Program-made: the position numbers and the translations under genes
Notes under the pieces: model-generated
The model's input: only the letters and a program-made list of their open reading frames with translations
Told to the model about the DNA's origin: nothing
The model's database searches: none
In this document: positions 15,742 through 24,028 of the stretch, piece after piece
How the letters are laid out: each line of letters opens with the position of its first letter
Position numbering within the stretch: position 1 is the stretch's first letter
Origin: Halobacteriales archaeon QS_1_68_17
GTDB lineage: Archaea > Halobacteriota > Halobacteria > Halobacteriales > Haloarculaceae
Length of the DNA stretch: 64,000 bases
Reading direction: 5' to 3'
Assembly: GCA_003021105.1 (NCBI GenBank)
Contig: PXRG01000008.1
Coordinates: 1-64,000, forward strand

Positions 15742-17412
15742 TCAGACCGCGTCGCGCCCCCGTTTGCCAGTCCGGACCTGGACGGCGTCCTCGACCGGCA
15801 GGACGAATATCTTCCCGTCGCCGGGTTCGCCGGTGTGAGCGCCCTCGCGGATCGCCTCGATGACGTCATCGGCGGGGACGTCGGCGACGATGCACTCGAT
15901 TTTGACCTTCTGGTGGAGGTCGACGACGTACTCCTCGCCGCGCCACTGGCCCTTCTTGGCGGGCTGGCTCCCCCGGCCGGAGACGTTGGTGACGGTCATC
16001 GACGACGCCCCGGCCTCGGCCAGTTCCGCCTTGATGTCGCCGAGCTTGTCGGGACGGACCATCGCCGTAACCATCTTGATGCCGCCGTCGTTGGGGAGGC
16101 CGCCGTCGGTCCGCAGTTCGCCGCCGTCGGTGACGGTCGCCCGATCGCCGCCCACGCTGAACTCGGGGTAGGTCTCGACGCCGTGCTCGGAGACGTCCAG
16201 CCCCTCGCGCTCGTGGTCGGCGGAGACGCGGGCCTGGCCGAGCGCCTTGATGACCCCGAAGACGACGGCCGTAGCGACGACCGTCCAGCCGGCGATGACC
16301 GCGACGCCGGCGATCTGGCCGACGAAGCTCACGCCGTACCCCGGGATCGCGAAGATCGGCATCAGCACCGCGCCGAGCATGCCCGCCGACCCGTGGACCG
16401 GGAACACCGCACAGACGTCGTCGATCTGGAGCCGCCGCTCGACGAAGTCGAAGACGATCGGCAGCTGTGCGCCGGCCAGCAGGCCGATGACGAGACCGCC
16501 GACCCAGGTGATCGCGTTGGTGTTGCTGGTGATGCCGACCAGCCCGGCGAGCATGCCGTTTGCCACGTACAGGGTGTCGACTTTCTGGGTCTTCACCAGC
16601 GAGATGGCGGCCGCGCCGATCGCGCCAGCGGCCATCCCGAGGGTCGTCGTCAGCGCGACCCGGCCGACGGTGCTCTCGAAGGCCGCCAGGGTCAACTCGC
16701 CGTTCTCGGCGGCGAACACCGACGCGGCCGTGCCCACGTTGAAACCGTACCAGCCGAAACAGAGGATCAACGTGCCCAGGACCGCGAACGTCAGCGAGTG
16801 GCCGGGGATGACGTTGACCGTCCCGTCGTCGTTGAACCGACCCATCCGCGGCCCGATGACGGCGGCAGCGGTCAGGCCGGCGATGCCGCCCATGCCGTGG
16901 ACGATCATGCCGCCGGCGAAGTCCTGGAAGCCCGGCCCGATGTCGTTCAGGAAGCCGCCGGCCCAGGTGAACCCGACGACGACCGGGTAGATCACCGCGG
17001 CCAGCAGGATCGTGTACGCGACGTACGCGCGGAGCTTCGCGCGGCCCGCCACCGCCCCGGAGACGATGGTCGCGGCCGTCATCGCAAAGACCGCGCCGAA
17101 CAGCCAGCTCACCCAGGCGCTCGATCCGCCGTTGACGTAGGCGAACGCCTCGGACAGCGGAGCGCCGCCGACCAGCCCCGAGACGCCCGCACCCACCAGG
17201 AAGAACACGATGACGCCGACGCTCCAGGTCAGCATGTTCTTCGTCAGCTGGTTTGCCACGTTCTTCGCGCGTACCTGCCCCGCCTCCAGCATGGCGAAGC
17301 CGGCGTGCATGAAGAAGATCAGGAACGACACCGTCAGCACCCAGACGGTGTTGACGCCGCTGACGACCGTCGTCGGGTCGATCTGCAACGGAGCGAGCAA
17401 CGTTCCGGCCAT
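15742..17412 (-). CDS. amt: Ammonium transporter fused to a C-terminal PII (GlnK) domain
   Basis: A 556-residue protein. Residues ~10-405 are an 11-helix Amt channel with [19 protein letters not shown] (which contains the Phe/Trp-gate region), [20 protein letters not shown] and [13 protein letters not shown] (pore histidines). After a ~35-residue acidic linker, the last ~112 residues form a complete PII protein: [20 protein letters not shown], a T-loop with [16 protein letters not shown] (the Tyr equivalent to the uridylylation/contact position is present), and the B/C-loop [20 protein letters not shown]. In most archaea GlnK is separate and docks on the Amt trimer; here the gate is covalently attached. 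It is followed directly by an Lrp gene. Confidence 0.93.
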   Translation of the reverse strand: MAGTLLAPLQIDPTTVVSGVNTVWVLTVSFLIFFMHAGFAMLEAGQVRAKNVANQLTKNMLTWSVGVIVFFLVGAGVSGLVGGAPLSEAFAYVNGGSSAWVSWLFGAVFAMTAATIVSGAVAGRAKLRAYVAYTILLAAVIYPVVVGFTWAGGFLNDIGPGFQDFAGGMIVHGMGGIAGLTAAAVIGPRMGRFNDDGTVNVIPGHSLTFAVLGTLILCFGWYGFNVGTAASVFAAENGELTLAAFESTVGRVALTTTLGMAAGAIGAAAISLVKTQKVDTLYVANGMLAGLVGITSNTNAITWVGGLVIGLLAGAQLPIVFDFVERRLQIDDVCAVFPVHGSAGMLGAVLMPIFAIPGYGVSFVGQIAGVAVIAGWTVVATAVVFGVIKALGQARVSADHEREGLDVSEHGVETYPEFSVGGDRATVTDGGELRTDGGLPNDGGIKMVTAMVRPDKLGDIKAELAEAGASSMTVTNVSGRGSQPAKKGQWRGEEYVVDLHQKVKIECIVADVPADDVIEAIREGAHTGEPGDGKIFVLPVEDAVQVRTGKRGRDAV

Positions 17413-17714
17413 CTAGTTCACCACCCGGACACCGAGTGCCGACCTAACCGCGCATTCGTCTAACTTTTCGGTGTTTGCCTTCATATTTGTGTTCTCTCTC
17501 ACGGGGAAGCTCTCGGAATCACACCACAAAAGGGTTTGCTTTAAAATACGGGACATTATAGGGTCATGGATAGACATTTGTCCAGATTGCAATAGAATAT
17601 TACCGATATAAGGTTGTAAAGCGTCCAGAAACCGACCGCTCGCCGGACCGGTTCCGGACGATTGTCAAGCGGCGCGGGCGGCCGGCGCGGGCGGTTCGGG
17701 CCGTGCGCGCGCCG
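17413..17714. other. Intergenic between amt and hemB
   Basis: No gene. The stretch 17480-17610 is AT-rich and holds a TTTAAAAT-like TATA (about 17540, usable on the minus strand) that could serve amt, though it is ~125 bp from the start. hemB is the next gene upstream on the same strand and ends at 17715. Confidence 0.4.
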
Positions 17715-18689
17715 TCAGAGCCGGGACGCGAGGTCCTCGGCGAAGTACGTGAGGATCAGGTCGGCACCGGCCCGCTTGATCGACAGCAGCGATTCGTGGG
17801 CGACCGCTTCGAGGTCGAGCCATCCGCGGTCCGCGGCGGCGTGGAGCATCGCGTACTCGCCGCTGACGTTGTAGGCGGCGACGGGGTGGTCGAACCGCTC
17901 GCGCACGGCGCGGACGACGTTGAGGTAGGCGAGCGCGGGCTTTACCATCAGCACGTCCGCGCCCTGTTCGACGTCGAGCGCCACCTCGCGGACCGCCTCG
18001 CGGGCGTTGGCGGGGTCCATCTGGTAGTGGCGGCGGTCGCCGAACGCGGGTGCGCCATCGGCGGCGTCCCGGAACGGGCCGTAGAAGGCACTCTCGTACT
18101 TGGCGGCGTAGCTCATGACCGGCACGTCCGCGAAGCCGGCATCGTCGAGCGCGCCGCGGATCGCCCCGACCATGCCGTCGATCATGCCGCTGGGCGCGAC
18201 CATCTCCGCGCCGGCCTCGGCGTGGGAGACCGCGATCTTCCGGAGCAGATCGAGCGTCTCGTCGTTCGCCACCGTCAACACCGGATCGTCGGCCGCGTCG
18301 GGGTCGAGCACGCCGCAGTGACCGTGGTCGGTGTACTCGCAGAGGCAGACGTCGGTAATCACCGACGCGTCCGTCCCGTCCGTGATCCGGCGGACCGCCC
18401 GCTGGACGACGCCGTCCTCGGCCCACGCCCGTGATCCCCGCGGGTCCTTCGACTCGGGGACGCCGAACACCATGACGACCCGGATGCCCGTCTCGCGGAT
18501 CTCCCGGACGCGCGCGGCCGCCTCGGCGACGGGCACCCGCTCGTGGCCCGGCATCGACTCGATGGGGACGCGCTCGTCTGCGGTCGCGTCGACGAACACC
18601 GGCACGATCAGGTCGTCGGCCGACAGGTCCGTCTCGCTGACCAGCGGCCGGACGCCGTCCCGGCGGAGTCTGCGCGGTCGGCGTGTCAT
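17715..18689 (-). CDS. hemB: Porphobilinogen synthase (5-aminolevulinate dehydratase)
   Basis: A 324-residue enzyme condensing two 5-aminolevulinates to porphobilinogen. It has the active-site zinc motif [12 protein letters not shown], the first Schiff-base lysine region [20 protein letters not shown] and the second (catalytic) lysine in [16 protein letters not shown]. The C-terminus [13 protein letters not shown] is full length for the family. The start ATG 18689 abuts a 98-bp repeated element (18694-18791), which must therefore supply or contain its promoter. Confidence 0.95.
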   Translation of the reverse strand: MTRRPRRLRRDGVRPLVSETDLSADDLIVPVFVDATADERVPIESMPGHERVPVAEAAARVREIRETGIRVVMVFGVPESKDPRGSRAWAEDGVVQRAVRRITDGTDASVITDVCLCEYTDHGHCGVLDPDAADDPVLTVANDETLDLLRKIAVSHAEAGAEMVAPSGMIDGMVGAIRGALDDAGFADVPVMSYAAKYESAFYGPFRDAADGAPAFGDRRHYQMDPANAREAVREVALDVEQGADVLMVKPALAYLNVVRAVRERFDHPVAAYNVSGEYAMLHAAADRGWLDLEAVAHESLLSIKRAGADLILTYFAEDLASRL

Positions 18690-18693
18690 ACTA

Positions 18694-18791
18694 GTGGCTG
18701 TAATTCTTTTACTCGACAGTCTCTGCTATCTGCGGATACAGACCCTTTCCGCCTGGATTCTCAATTCGAGTTTTCACGTACTTACAGCCAC
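18694..18791. mobile_element. 98-bp MITE-like repeat, copy A (intact TIRs)
   Basis: The element begins GTGGCTGTAA and ends TTACAGCCAC, a perfect 10-bp terminal inverted repeat. The stretch 18700-18792 is identical, apart from one base, to the reverse complement of 60975-61067. It contains no ORF. It fills the gap between the divergent hemB and DedA genes, starting 4 nt from the hemB start codon. It looks like a miniature transposable element or a solo IS-derived unit. No clear target duplication is visible here. Confidence 0.75.
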
Positions 18792-18817
18792 CTGTCCCCG
18801 ACCTTCTCGCCGCGTCG

Positions 18818-19471
18818 TTGCTGGCTGTCCCCCTCCTCGCGTCGACGCACTTCGCGACGGGCCGGGTCCGCCGGCTGATCGAAGACTACGGCCTCCTGGT
18901 GGTGGCCGCCGGGGCCGCGGTCCTGGGCGTCGTCGGCGTCGCTCTCTACGTCGTCGGCGACCGGGAACTGTTCCGGACGATGGTCGAGCGGTACGGGCTG
19001 TACGCGCTTCTATTCGTGTTCGTCCTGGAGGGAGCGATGTTGCTCTACTTCGCGCCCAGCGAGGCGCTCGTGCCCGCGGCCATCGCCGTGCTCCTCCCGC
19101 CCGACGCCGGCCTCGCGGGCTACGCGACGATCATCGGCGTCGCGGTCGCCGGCGCGACGGTCGGCCAGTACGCCCTGTTCGTGCTGGCGAAACGCGGCGG
19201 CCGCGAGTACCTGCTGGCCAAGCCGTGGTTCCGGGTCAGCACCGACCAGCTCGCGCGGTTCGAGCGGTGGTTTCAGCGCTGGGGCCTCGTGGTCGTCCCC
19301 GTGAGCAACGCCCTCCTTTTCACGCGGGGGATGGTGACTGTCCCCGCCGGCCTCGCCGACATGGACGACCGCCGGTTCGTCGTCCTCTCGGCGCTCGGGA
19401 CGGCGGTCTTCGAGACGTGGCTGGCGGCCGGCTGGCACCTCCTCGCGCCGACGGTTGCCGGAGTGCTCTGA
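18818..19471 (+). CDS. DedA/VTT-family membrane protein
   Basis: A 217-residue protein with about five hydrophobic segments. The VTT-domain signature appears as LLYFAPSEALVPAAIAVLL, then GVAVAGATVGQYALFVLAK, GGREYLLAKPWFRVSTDQLA, FERWFQRWGLVVVPVSNALL and TRGMVTVPAGLADM. DedA proteins act in lipid scrambling or flipping and in proton-dependent envelope functions. The listed start is TTG 18818. The frame stays open further upstream across the end of the repeat element, so the true N-terminus is uncertain and may have been reshaped by the repeat insertion. Confidence 0.85.
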   Translation: MLAVPLLASTHFATGRVRRLIEDYGLLVVAAGAAVLGVVGVALYVVGDRELFRTMVERYGLYALLFVFVLEGAMLLYFAPSEALVPAAIAVLLPPDAGLAGYATIIGVAVAGATVGQYALFVLAKRGGREYLLAKPWFRVSTDQLARFERWFQRWGLVVVPVSNALLFTRGMVTVPAGLADMDDRRFVVLSALGTAVFETWLAAGWHLLAPTVAGVL

Positions 19472-19922
19472 TAAGTCGATTCACCGTCACATTCGACCAC
19501 CAATAATATTTCAATAATATCGTCGGCCGGCTGACCGTGGGAGAGATTCGACGCCGGCAGTGGGCGCGTCGCGGGGCGACGACAGGTAATCGGCTACGTG
19601 GCGGCCGTCCTGTTCGACGCTCCGGGCCGTCCACCGGGTGCAGATCCGCCGACCGCCGGATTCGGGAACTGGGCCGTCTACCGGCCGTTCGCGGCCACAG
19701 CAGGACGACGAGTCGGCGACGGAACGCGCCGACGGCGACGGCAAGTAACAGATACCAATATATGATTGACTTCTTATTTTTCGTCGCATAGGGCGGCAGG
19801 TCCACGACGGGACCGCCGGAGTAGCGACGGGGAGACATCGGTCCGTCGCCCGCCGTGGACCGGCGGCGTCGCCGTGGCTATCACCAGTATTTATAACTGT
19901 GCGGTAGAATTTATAGGCGTCA
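19472..19922. other. Intergenic, no gene recognised
   Basis: Mostly GC-rich non-coding DNA with two AT-rich tracts. One is around 19499-19521, with two near-repeats of AATAAT-A/T-TT. The other is around 19753-19790. Just before 19923 lie two TATA-like boxes (atttata near 19888 and 19909) that fit a leaderless or short-leader start for the IlvC-like gene. Confidence 0.5.
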
Positions 19923-20930
19923 ATGCCCCAGCAAGAGACGACAGTCTACCGTGACGAGGACGCGGATCTATCGGTCCTAGACGACCGGACGATCGCGATC
20001 GTCGGGTACGGGAACCAGGGACGAGCCCAGGCGCTGAACCTCCGCGACTCGGGCGTCGACGACGTCGTCGTCGGGAACCGGGAGGATTCCTCCTGGGAAC
20101 AGGCCGAGGCGGACGGGTTCCCGGTGTACGGCATCGGCGAGGCCGTCGACCGCGCCGACGTGATCTTCCTGCTCGTCCCCGACGAGGTCCAGCCGGAGAT
20201 CTACCGCGAGCGGATCGAACCGAACCTGGAGGCGGGCGACGTGTTGAACTTCGCGTCGGGGTACAACATCACCTACGGGTTCATCGATCCGCCCGAGAGC
20301 GTCGACGTGGTGATGGTTGCGCCGCGGATGATCGGCGAGACGGTCCGGGAACTCTACCTGGAGGACGACGGCGCGCCGGCGCTGGTGGCCGTCGACCAGG
20401 ACGCCTCGGGGGAGGCCGAGGACGTGGTGCTCGGCCTGGCCAAGGGGATCGGCGCGACGCGGTCGGGCGCGATCGACTCGGACTTCGAGTCCGAGACGGT
20501 CACGGACCTGATGACCGAGCAGGCGCTGTTCCCGGTGTTCGTCAACGCCCTGCTGACGAAATACGAGGTCGAGGTCGAGGCCGGGGTCGCCCCGGAGACG
20601 GTCCTCATGGAGCAGTACCTCTCGAAGGAGATGTCCCACATCTTCGAGAAGGCGGCAACGATGGGGCTGGTCGAGCAGCTGTCCCTGCACTCCCAGACGA
20701 GCCAGTACGGCCAGCTCAGGTTCGCCGCCGAGTTCGACCGCGGGCCGCTCCGGGAGTTCATGCAGGGACGACTCGAGGAGATCCGGAACGGCCGGTTCGC
20801 CACCGAGTGGACGCTCGAACAGCAGGCCGACTACCCGCAGTACGGCCGGCTCCACTCGCAGTTCCAGGACGCGGAGATGTTCCGGAAGGAACAGGAGACG
20901 ATGGACCGGTTCGACCTCCACGAGGACTGA
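19923..20930 (+). CDS. Divergent ketol-acid reductoisomerase (IlvC-like)
   Basis: A 335-residue two-domain protein. The N-terminal Rossmann domain has IAIVGYGNQGRAQALNLRDS. The C-terminal knotted helical domain keeps the Mg-binding acidic motif in VTDLMTEQALFPVF (TDL-x-x-E-Q as in IlvC). It departs from true IlvC at the conserved KGPGHxVR loop, here MVAPRMIGETVRELYL, and in much of the C-terminal half. No other ilv or leu genes are nearby; the neighbours are sugar-transport and sugar-acid genes. It may catalyse a related isomero-reduction of a sugar-derived 2-keto acid rather than branched-chain amino acid synthesis. The reaction class is known for the family; the substrate is not readable. 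Confidence 0.8.
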   Translation: MPQQETTVYRDEDADLSVLDDRTIAIVGYGNQGRAQALNLRDSGVDDVVVGNREDSSWEQAEADGFPVYGIGEAVDRADVIFLLVPDEVQPEIYRERIEPNLEAGDVLNFASGYNITYGFIDPPESVDVVMVAPRMIGETVRELYLEDDGAPALVAVDQDASGEAEDVVLGLAKGIGATRSGAIDSDFESETVTDLMTEQALFPVFVNALLTKYEVEVEAGVAPETVLMEQYLSKEMSHIFEKAATMGLVEQLSLHSQTSQYGQLRFAAEFDRGPLREFMQGRLEEIRNGRFATEWTLEQQADYPQYGRLHSQFQDAEMFRKEQETMDRFDLHED

Positions 20931-21039
20931 TAGTGATTGTTGGGACTCTTTACCGCCGAGAAGTCACAATTCGTGGGCTTCAGCCCGCGAACCAACCGTT
21001 CACGTGACGTGGTCGCGAAAATAATCGCAACAATCACTA
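20931..21039. mobile_element. 105-bp MITE with TA target duplication
   Basis: The element runs from GTGATTGTTG (20933) to CAACAATCAC (21037), perfect 10-bp terminal inverted repeats, flanked on each side by TA (20931-20932 and 21038-21039). TA duplication is the hallmark of IS630/Tc1-mariner transposition. The middle holds the hairpin GTGGGCTTCAGCCCGC, which resembles IS200/IS605-type ends. There is no ORF. It sits between the ilvC-like stop and the convergent ABC ATPase stop. Confidence 0.75.
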
Positions 21040-21052
21040 CGAGCCGGCGGCG

Positions 21053-22147
21053 CTAGTTCAGCCGCGGTGCGTTCTCGTCGTGCCCATCGAAGAGGTGCAA
21101 CTGCGAGGGGTCGAAGACGAGGTACCCCTCCTGGCCGAACGAGAGAGCGCCCGCGGGCACGACCCCGGTGATCTCGGTGCCGCCGGCCGTCCGGCAGCGG
21201 ACGATGTCCTCGGTCCCGATCTTCTCGATGACGTTGACCGAGACGGGGACCGCCAGCGAATCCGCGGGCCGTTCGTCGGCCCAGGAGAGGTGTTGCGGGC
21301 GGATACACAGCGTCACTGCCTCGCCGGTCGCGCCGTCGAGCACGTCGGCGGCGTCGGCGGGCAGTTCCAGTTCGAGTTCGCCGTCGGTGAGCGTCCGGTC
21401 CCCGGCGATCCGGCAGTCGAACCGGTTGATCTGTGGCGAGCCGATGAACGTGGCGACGAACAGCCGCGCCGGTTCGTTGAAGACGGTGTCGGGATCGCCC
21501 ATCTGTGCGATCTCGCCGTCGTTCATCACGACGAGCCGGTCGCCCATCGTCATCGCCTCCTCCTGGTCGTGGGTGACGTGGACCATCGTGATCCCGAGGT
21601 CCTTCTGGATGCGGACGACCTCGGCCCTGAGCTGTCGCTTGAGCAGTTCGTCGAGGTCGCTGAACGGCTCGTCCATCAGGAAGACCTCGGGTTTCCGGAC
21701 TAGCGCGCGCGCGAGCGCGACCCGCTGGCGCTGGCCGCCCGAGAGGTCGACGACCTTCTTGTCGAGGAACTCCTCGCAGTTGGTCGCGCGCGCGACCTCC
21801 TCGACGCTCTCGCGGACGGTCGTCTCGGGTTGCTGGCCGTCGGCGTGGAGCGGGAACGCGACGTTCTCCGCGGCGGTCATGTGGGGGTACAGCGCGAGGT
21901 CCTGGAACACCATGCTGATGTCCCGGTCCTGCGGTGCCCGGTCGGTCACGTCGGTGTCGCCGAAGTGGATCGACCCGCTCGTGGGCGTCTCCAGCCCCGC
22001 GATCGAGCGGAGCGTCGTCGTCTTGCCACAGCCGCTCGGACCGACCAGCACCACCAGTTCCCCGTCGTCGATGTCGATCGAGATGTCGTTCGTCGCGACG
22101 ATCGAACCGTACTCCTTCGTCAGATTGTCGATTGTGACTTCTGCCAT
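21053..22147 (-). CDS. ABC transporter ATPase, CUT1/UgpC-MalK type (module 1)
   Basis: A 364-residue ATPase energising sugar import. It has Walker A GPSGCGKTT, a Q-loop in MVFQDLALYPHMTAAENVAF, signature LSGGQRQRVALARAL, Walker B VFLMDEPFSDLDELLKRQLR and an H-loop HVTHDQEEAMTMGDR. The C-terminal ~120 residues form the TOBE/regulatory domain (GEAVTLCIRPQHL). D-loop Asp is present (SDLD). It is the last gene of the minus-strand operon SBP-permease-permease-ATPase, 3 nt after the permease stop. Confidence 0.95.
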   Translation of the reverse strand: MAEVTIDNLTKEYGSIVATNDISIDIDDGELVVLVGPSGCGKTTTLRSIAGLETPTSGSIHFGDTDVTDRAPQDRDISMVFQDLALYPHMTAAENVAFPLHADGQQPETTVRESVEEVARATNCEEFLDKKVVDLSGGQRQRVALARALVRKPEVFLMDEPFSDLDELLKRQLRAEVVRIQKDLGITMVHVTHDQEEAMTMGDRLVVMNDGEIAQMGDPDTVFNEPARLFVATFIGSPQINRFDCRIAGDRTLTDGELELELPADAADVLDGATGEAVTLCIRPQHLSWADERPADSLAVPVSVNVIEKIGTEDIVRCRTAGGTEITGVVPAGALSFGQEGYLVFDPSQLHLFDGHDENAPRLN

Positions 22148-22150
22148 GTG

Positions 22151-22987
22151 TTACACCTCGGCCACGCCGAGAGTCATGCCCTCGATGATGTGTTTTCTGA
22201 ACGCGATCAGGATCAGCGTCGGTGGGATGGTGACGATCACCGCCATCGCCATGATCTGGTTCCAGAGGATCTGGTTGCTGAGGATCAGCGTCGGGATGAT
22301 CGTCGGATACGGGTTGACGTCGTTGCCCGTGACGATCAGCGCGAAGATGAACTCGTTCCAGGCGAACACCCACGACAGCATCGTCGTGGCGATCAAGCCC
22401 GGCCGCACCAGCGGGAAGACGACCTTCCGGAACGCCCGCAACGGCGAGTAGCCGTCGACGTAGGCCGCCTCCTCGAACGAGTAGGGGATCTTGTTGAAGA
22501 AGTCCCGCATCAGCCACGTCGTCAGCGGGAGGTTGAACGTCAGGTACAGGAGGATGAGCCCGATGTGGGTGTCCTGGAGGTTGAACCAGCCGAAGATGAA
22601 AAATATCGGGAGCACGACCGCGATGGGCGGGAACATCCGGGTCGACAGCAGCCAGAACGCGACGTCCTCGCCGCCGACGTCGTCGCCGTACCGGGAGAAG
22701 CCGTAGCCCGCCAGCGCACCCAGCAGCACCGACAGGACGGTCGTCCCCGACGCGATGATGAGGCTGTCGATGATCGAGCCGGTCGCCCGCGAGTTCGTCA
22801 GCACCCACGTGAACGCCTCCAGGCTGGGGTCCGTCGGGACGAACGTCGGCGGGAAGGTGTTGATCAGTTCCAGCGGTTTCAGCGCCGTGTTGATCGTCCA
22901 GTAGATCGGGAAGGCCGCGAAGACGGCGTAGATCAAAAGGAAAAGCTTCCCGAGCGCGGGCGTGAGCCGGGTGTCCGTGGTCGCCAT
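22151..22987 (-). CDS. ABC sugar permease, MalG/UgpE type (module 1)
   Basis: A 278-residue, six-helix CUT1 permease. The EAA loop that contacts the ATPase reads EEAAYVDGYSPLRAFRKVVF. The N-terminus LLIYAVFAAFPIYWTINTAL and the segment TTWLMRDFFNKIPYSFEEAA are typical. It is paired with the permease just upstream (3-nt gap). The translocated sugar cannot be read; the family imports glycerol-3-P, oligosaccharides, sugar acids and polyols. Confidence 0.93.
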   Translation of the reverse strand: MATTDTRLTPALGKLFLLIYAVFAAFPIYWTINTALKPLELINTFPPTFVPTDPSLEAFTWVLTNSRATGSIIDSLIIASGTTVLSVLLGALAGYGFSRYGDDVGGEDVAFWLLSTRMFPPIAVVLPIFFIFGWFNLQDTHIGLILLYLTFNLPLTTWLMRDFFNKIPYSFEEAAYVDGYSPLRAFRKVVFPLVRPGLIATTMLSWVFAWNEFIFALIVTGNDVNPYPTIIPTLILSNQILWNQIMAMAVIVTIPPTLILIAFRKHIIEGMTLGVAEV

Positions 22988-22990
22988 CGG

Positions 22991-23884
22991 TCACACCTCC
23001 TCCACGGTCCGCATGTACCGCCAGAACAGCATCATGGTGATGATCGACCCGAGCCCGAGCACCCACGTCAGCGCGGCCGCCCGGCCGATGTTGAAGTTCT
23101 GGAAACCGACCAGGTACGTGAAGTAGGTCGGCAGCTCCGTCGTCGACCCCGGGCCGCCGTTGGTCATGACGAACAGCTTGTCGAAGAACTTGTAGGCGTC
23201 CATAAACCGAAGGATGGCGGCGACGATGATGAGATTCCGGAGCTGCGGGAGCGTGATCCGGCGGAACATCATCCAGCGGGAGGCCCCGTCGACCTGTGCG
23301 GCCTCGTAGAGGCTGTCGGAGAGGCTCGCCCGCCAGGTGTCCGCCACCATGATCGACGTGAGGCCGAGCCACCGGGAGCCGAGCCACGACGGCTGTGGCA
23401 GCCCGAGAATCCCGAGGAAGCCGTTGACGACGCCGCCGCCGGGCAGGAAGAGCAACTGCCACATCCGCCCGGCCACCAGCGGTGCGTACATCATCGGGAC
23501 GACGAACAGCGTCAGCAGGCCCACCCGGAGCGTCTGGTTCTCGACGTAGTTGTACAGCGCGAGCGCCAGCAGGGTCCCGAGCGCGACCTGGATGAACACG
23601 CCAACGCCGCCGTAGTACGCGAAGTTGACCACCGAGTGGATGAACCGGTCGTTGGTGAACAGCCACGCGAAGTTGTCGACGCCAGTGAACGTCGGCTCCT
23701 GGTAGGCGAGCGAGCCCGGCTTCCACCGGTTGAAACTCAGCCACAGCGACCAGAGCATCGGCCCGATCGTCACGAGGAAAACGGTGACGATGGTCGGCCC
23801 GACCAGCAGGTACGGTGCCAGCTCCCGGTCGGCGAGCCGGTCCCCGACCACCGGGAGCGAGATGTCCCATCGTGTCGTACTCAT
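22991..23884 (-). CDS. ABC sugar permease, MalF/UgpA type (module 1)
   Basis: A 297-residue permease with six predicted helices: N-terminal LVGPTIVTVFLVTIGPMLWS, a SLWLSFNRW loop and the EAA motif EAAQVDGASRWMMFRRITLP. It forms the heterodimeric channel with the following gene. It lies 144 nt downstream of the binding-protein gene. A short hairpin or reduced read-through there would explain higher expression of the receptor, as is usual, but I do not see a strong structure. Confidence 0.93.
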   Translation of the reverse strand: MSTTRWDISLPVVGDRLADRELAPYLLVGPTIVTVFLVTIGPMLWSLWLSFNRWKPGSLAYQEPTFTGVDNFAWLFTNDRFIHSVVNFAYYGGVGVFIQVALGTLLALALYNYVENQTLRVGLLTLFVVPMMYAPLVAGRMWQLLFLPGGGVVNGFLGILGLPQPSWLGSRWLGLTSIMVADTWRASLSDSLYEAAQVDGASRWMMFRRITLPQLRNLIIVAAILRFMDAYKFFDKLFVMTNGGPGSTTELPTYFTYLVGFQNFNIGRAAALTWVLGLGSIITMMLFWRYMRTVEEV

Positions 23885-24028
23885 GTGCGGTATCCCTTTT
23901 CCGGAGAGAGCGGTTTATACATTGTGTTTGTGTCGCTATGCCACTGGGGAGAAGCGACGTATTCCGACCGACCGCCGGCCGGGAGGCGTTCGTCCCGGAG
24001 TCTCACACCCCGTTCGCGTCAGGAGCCG

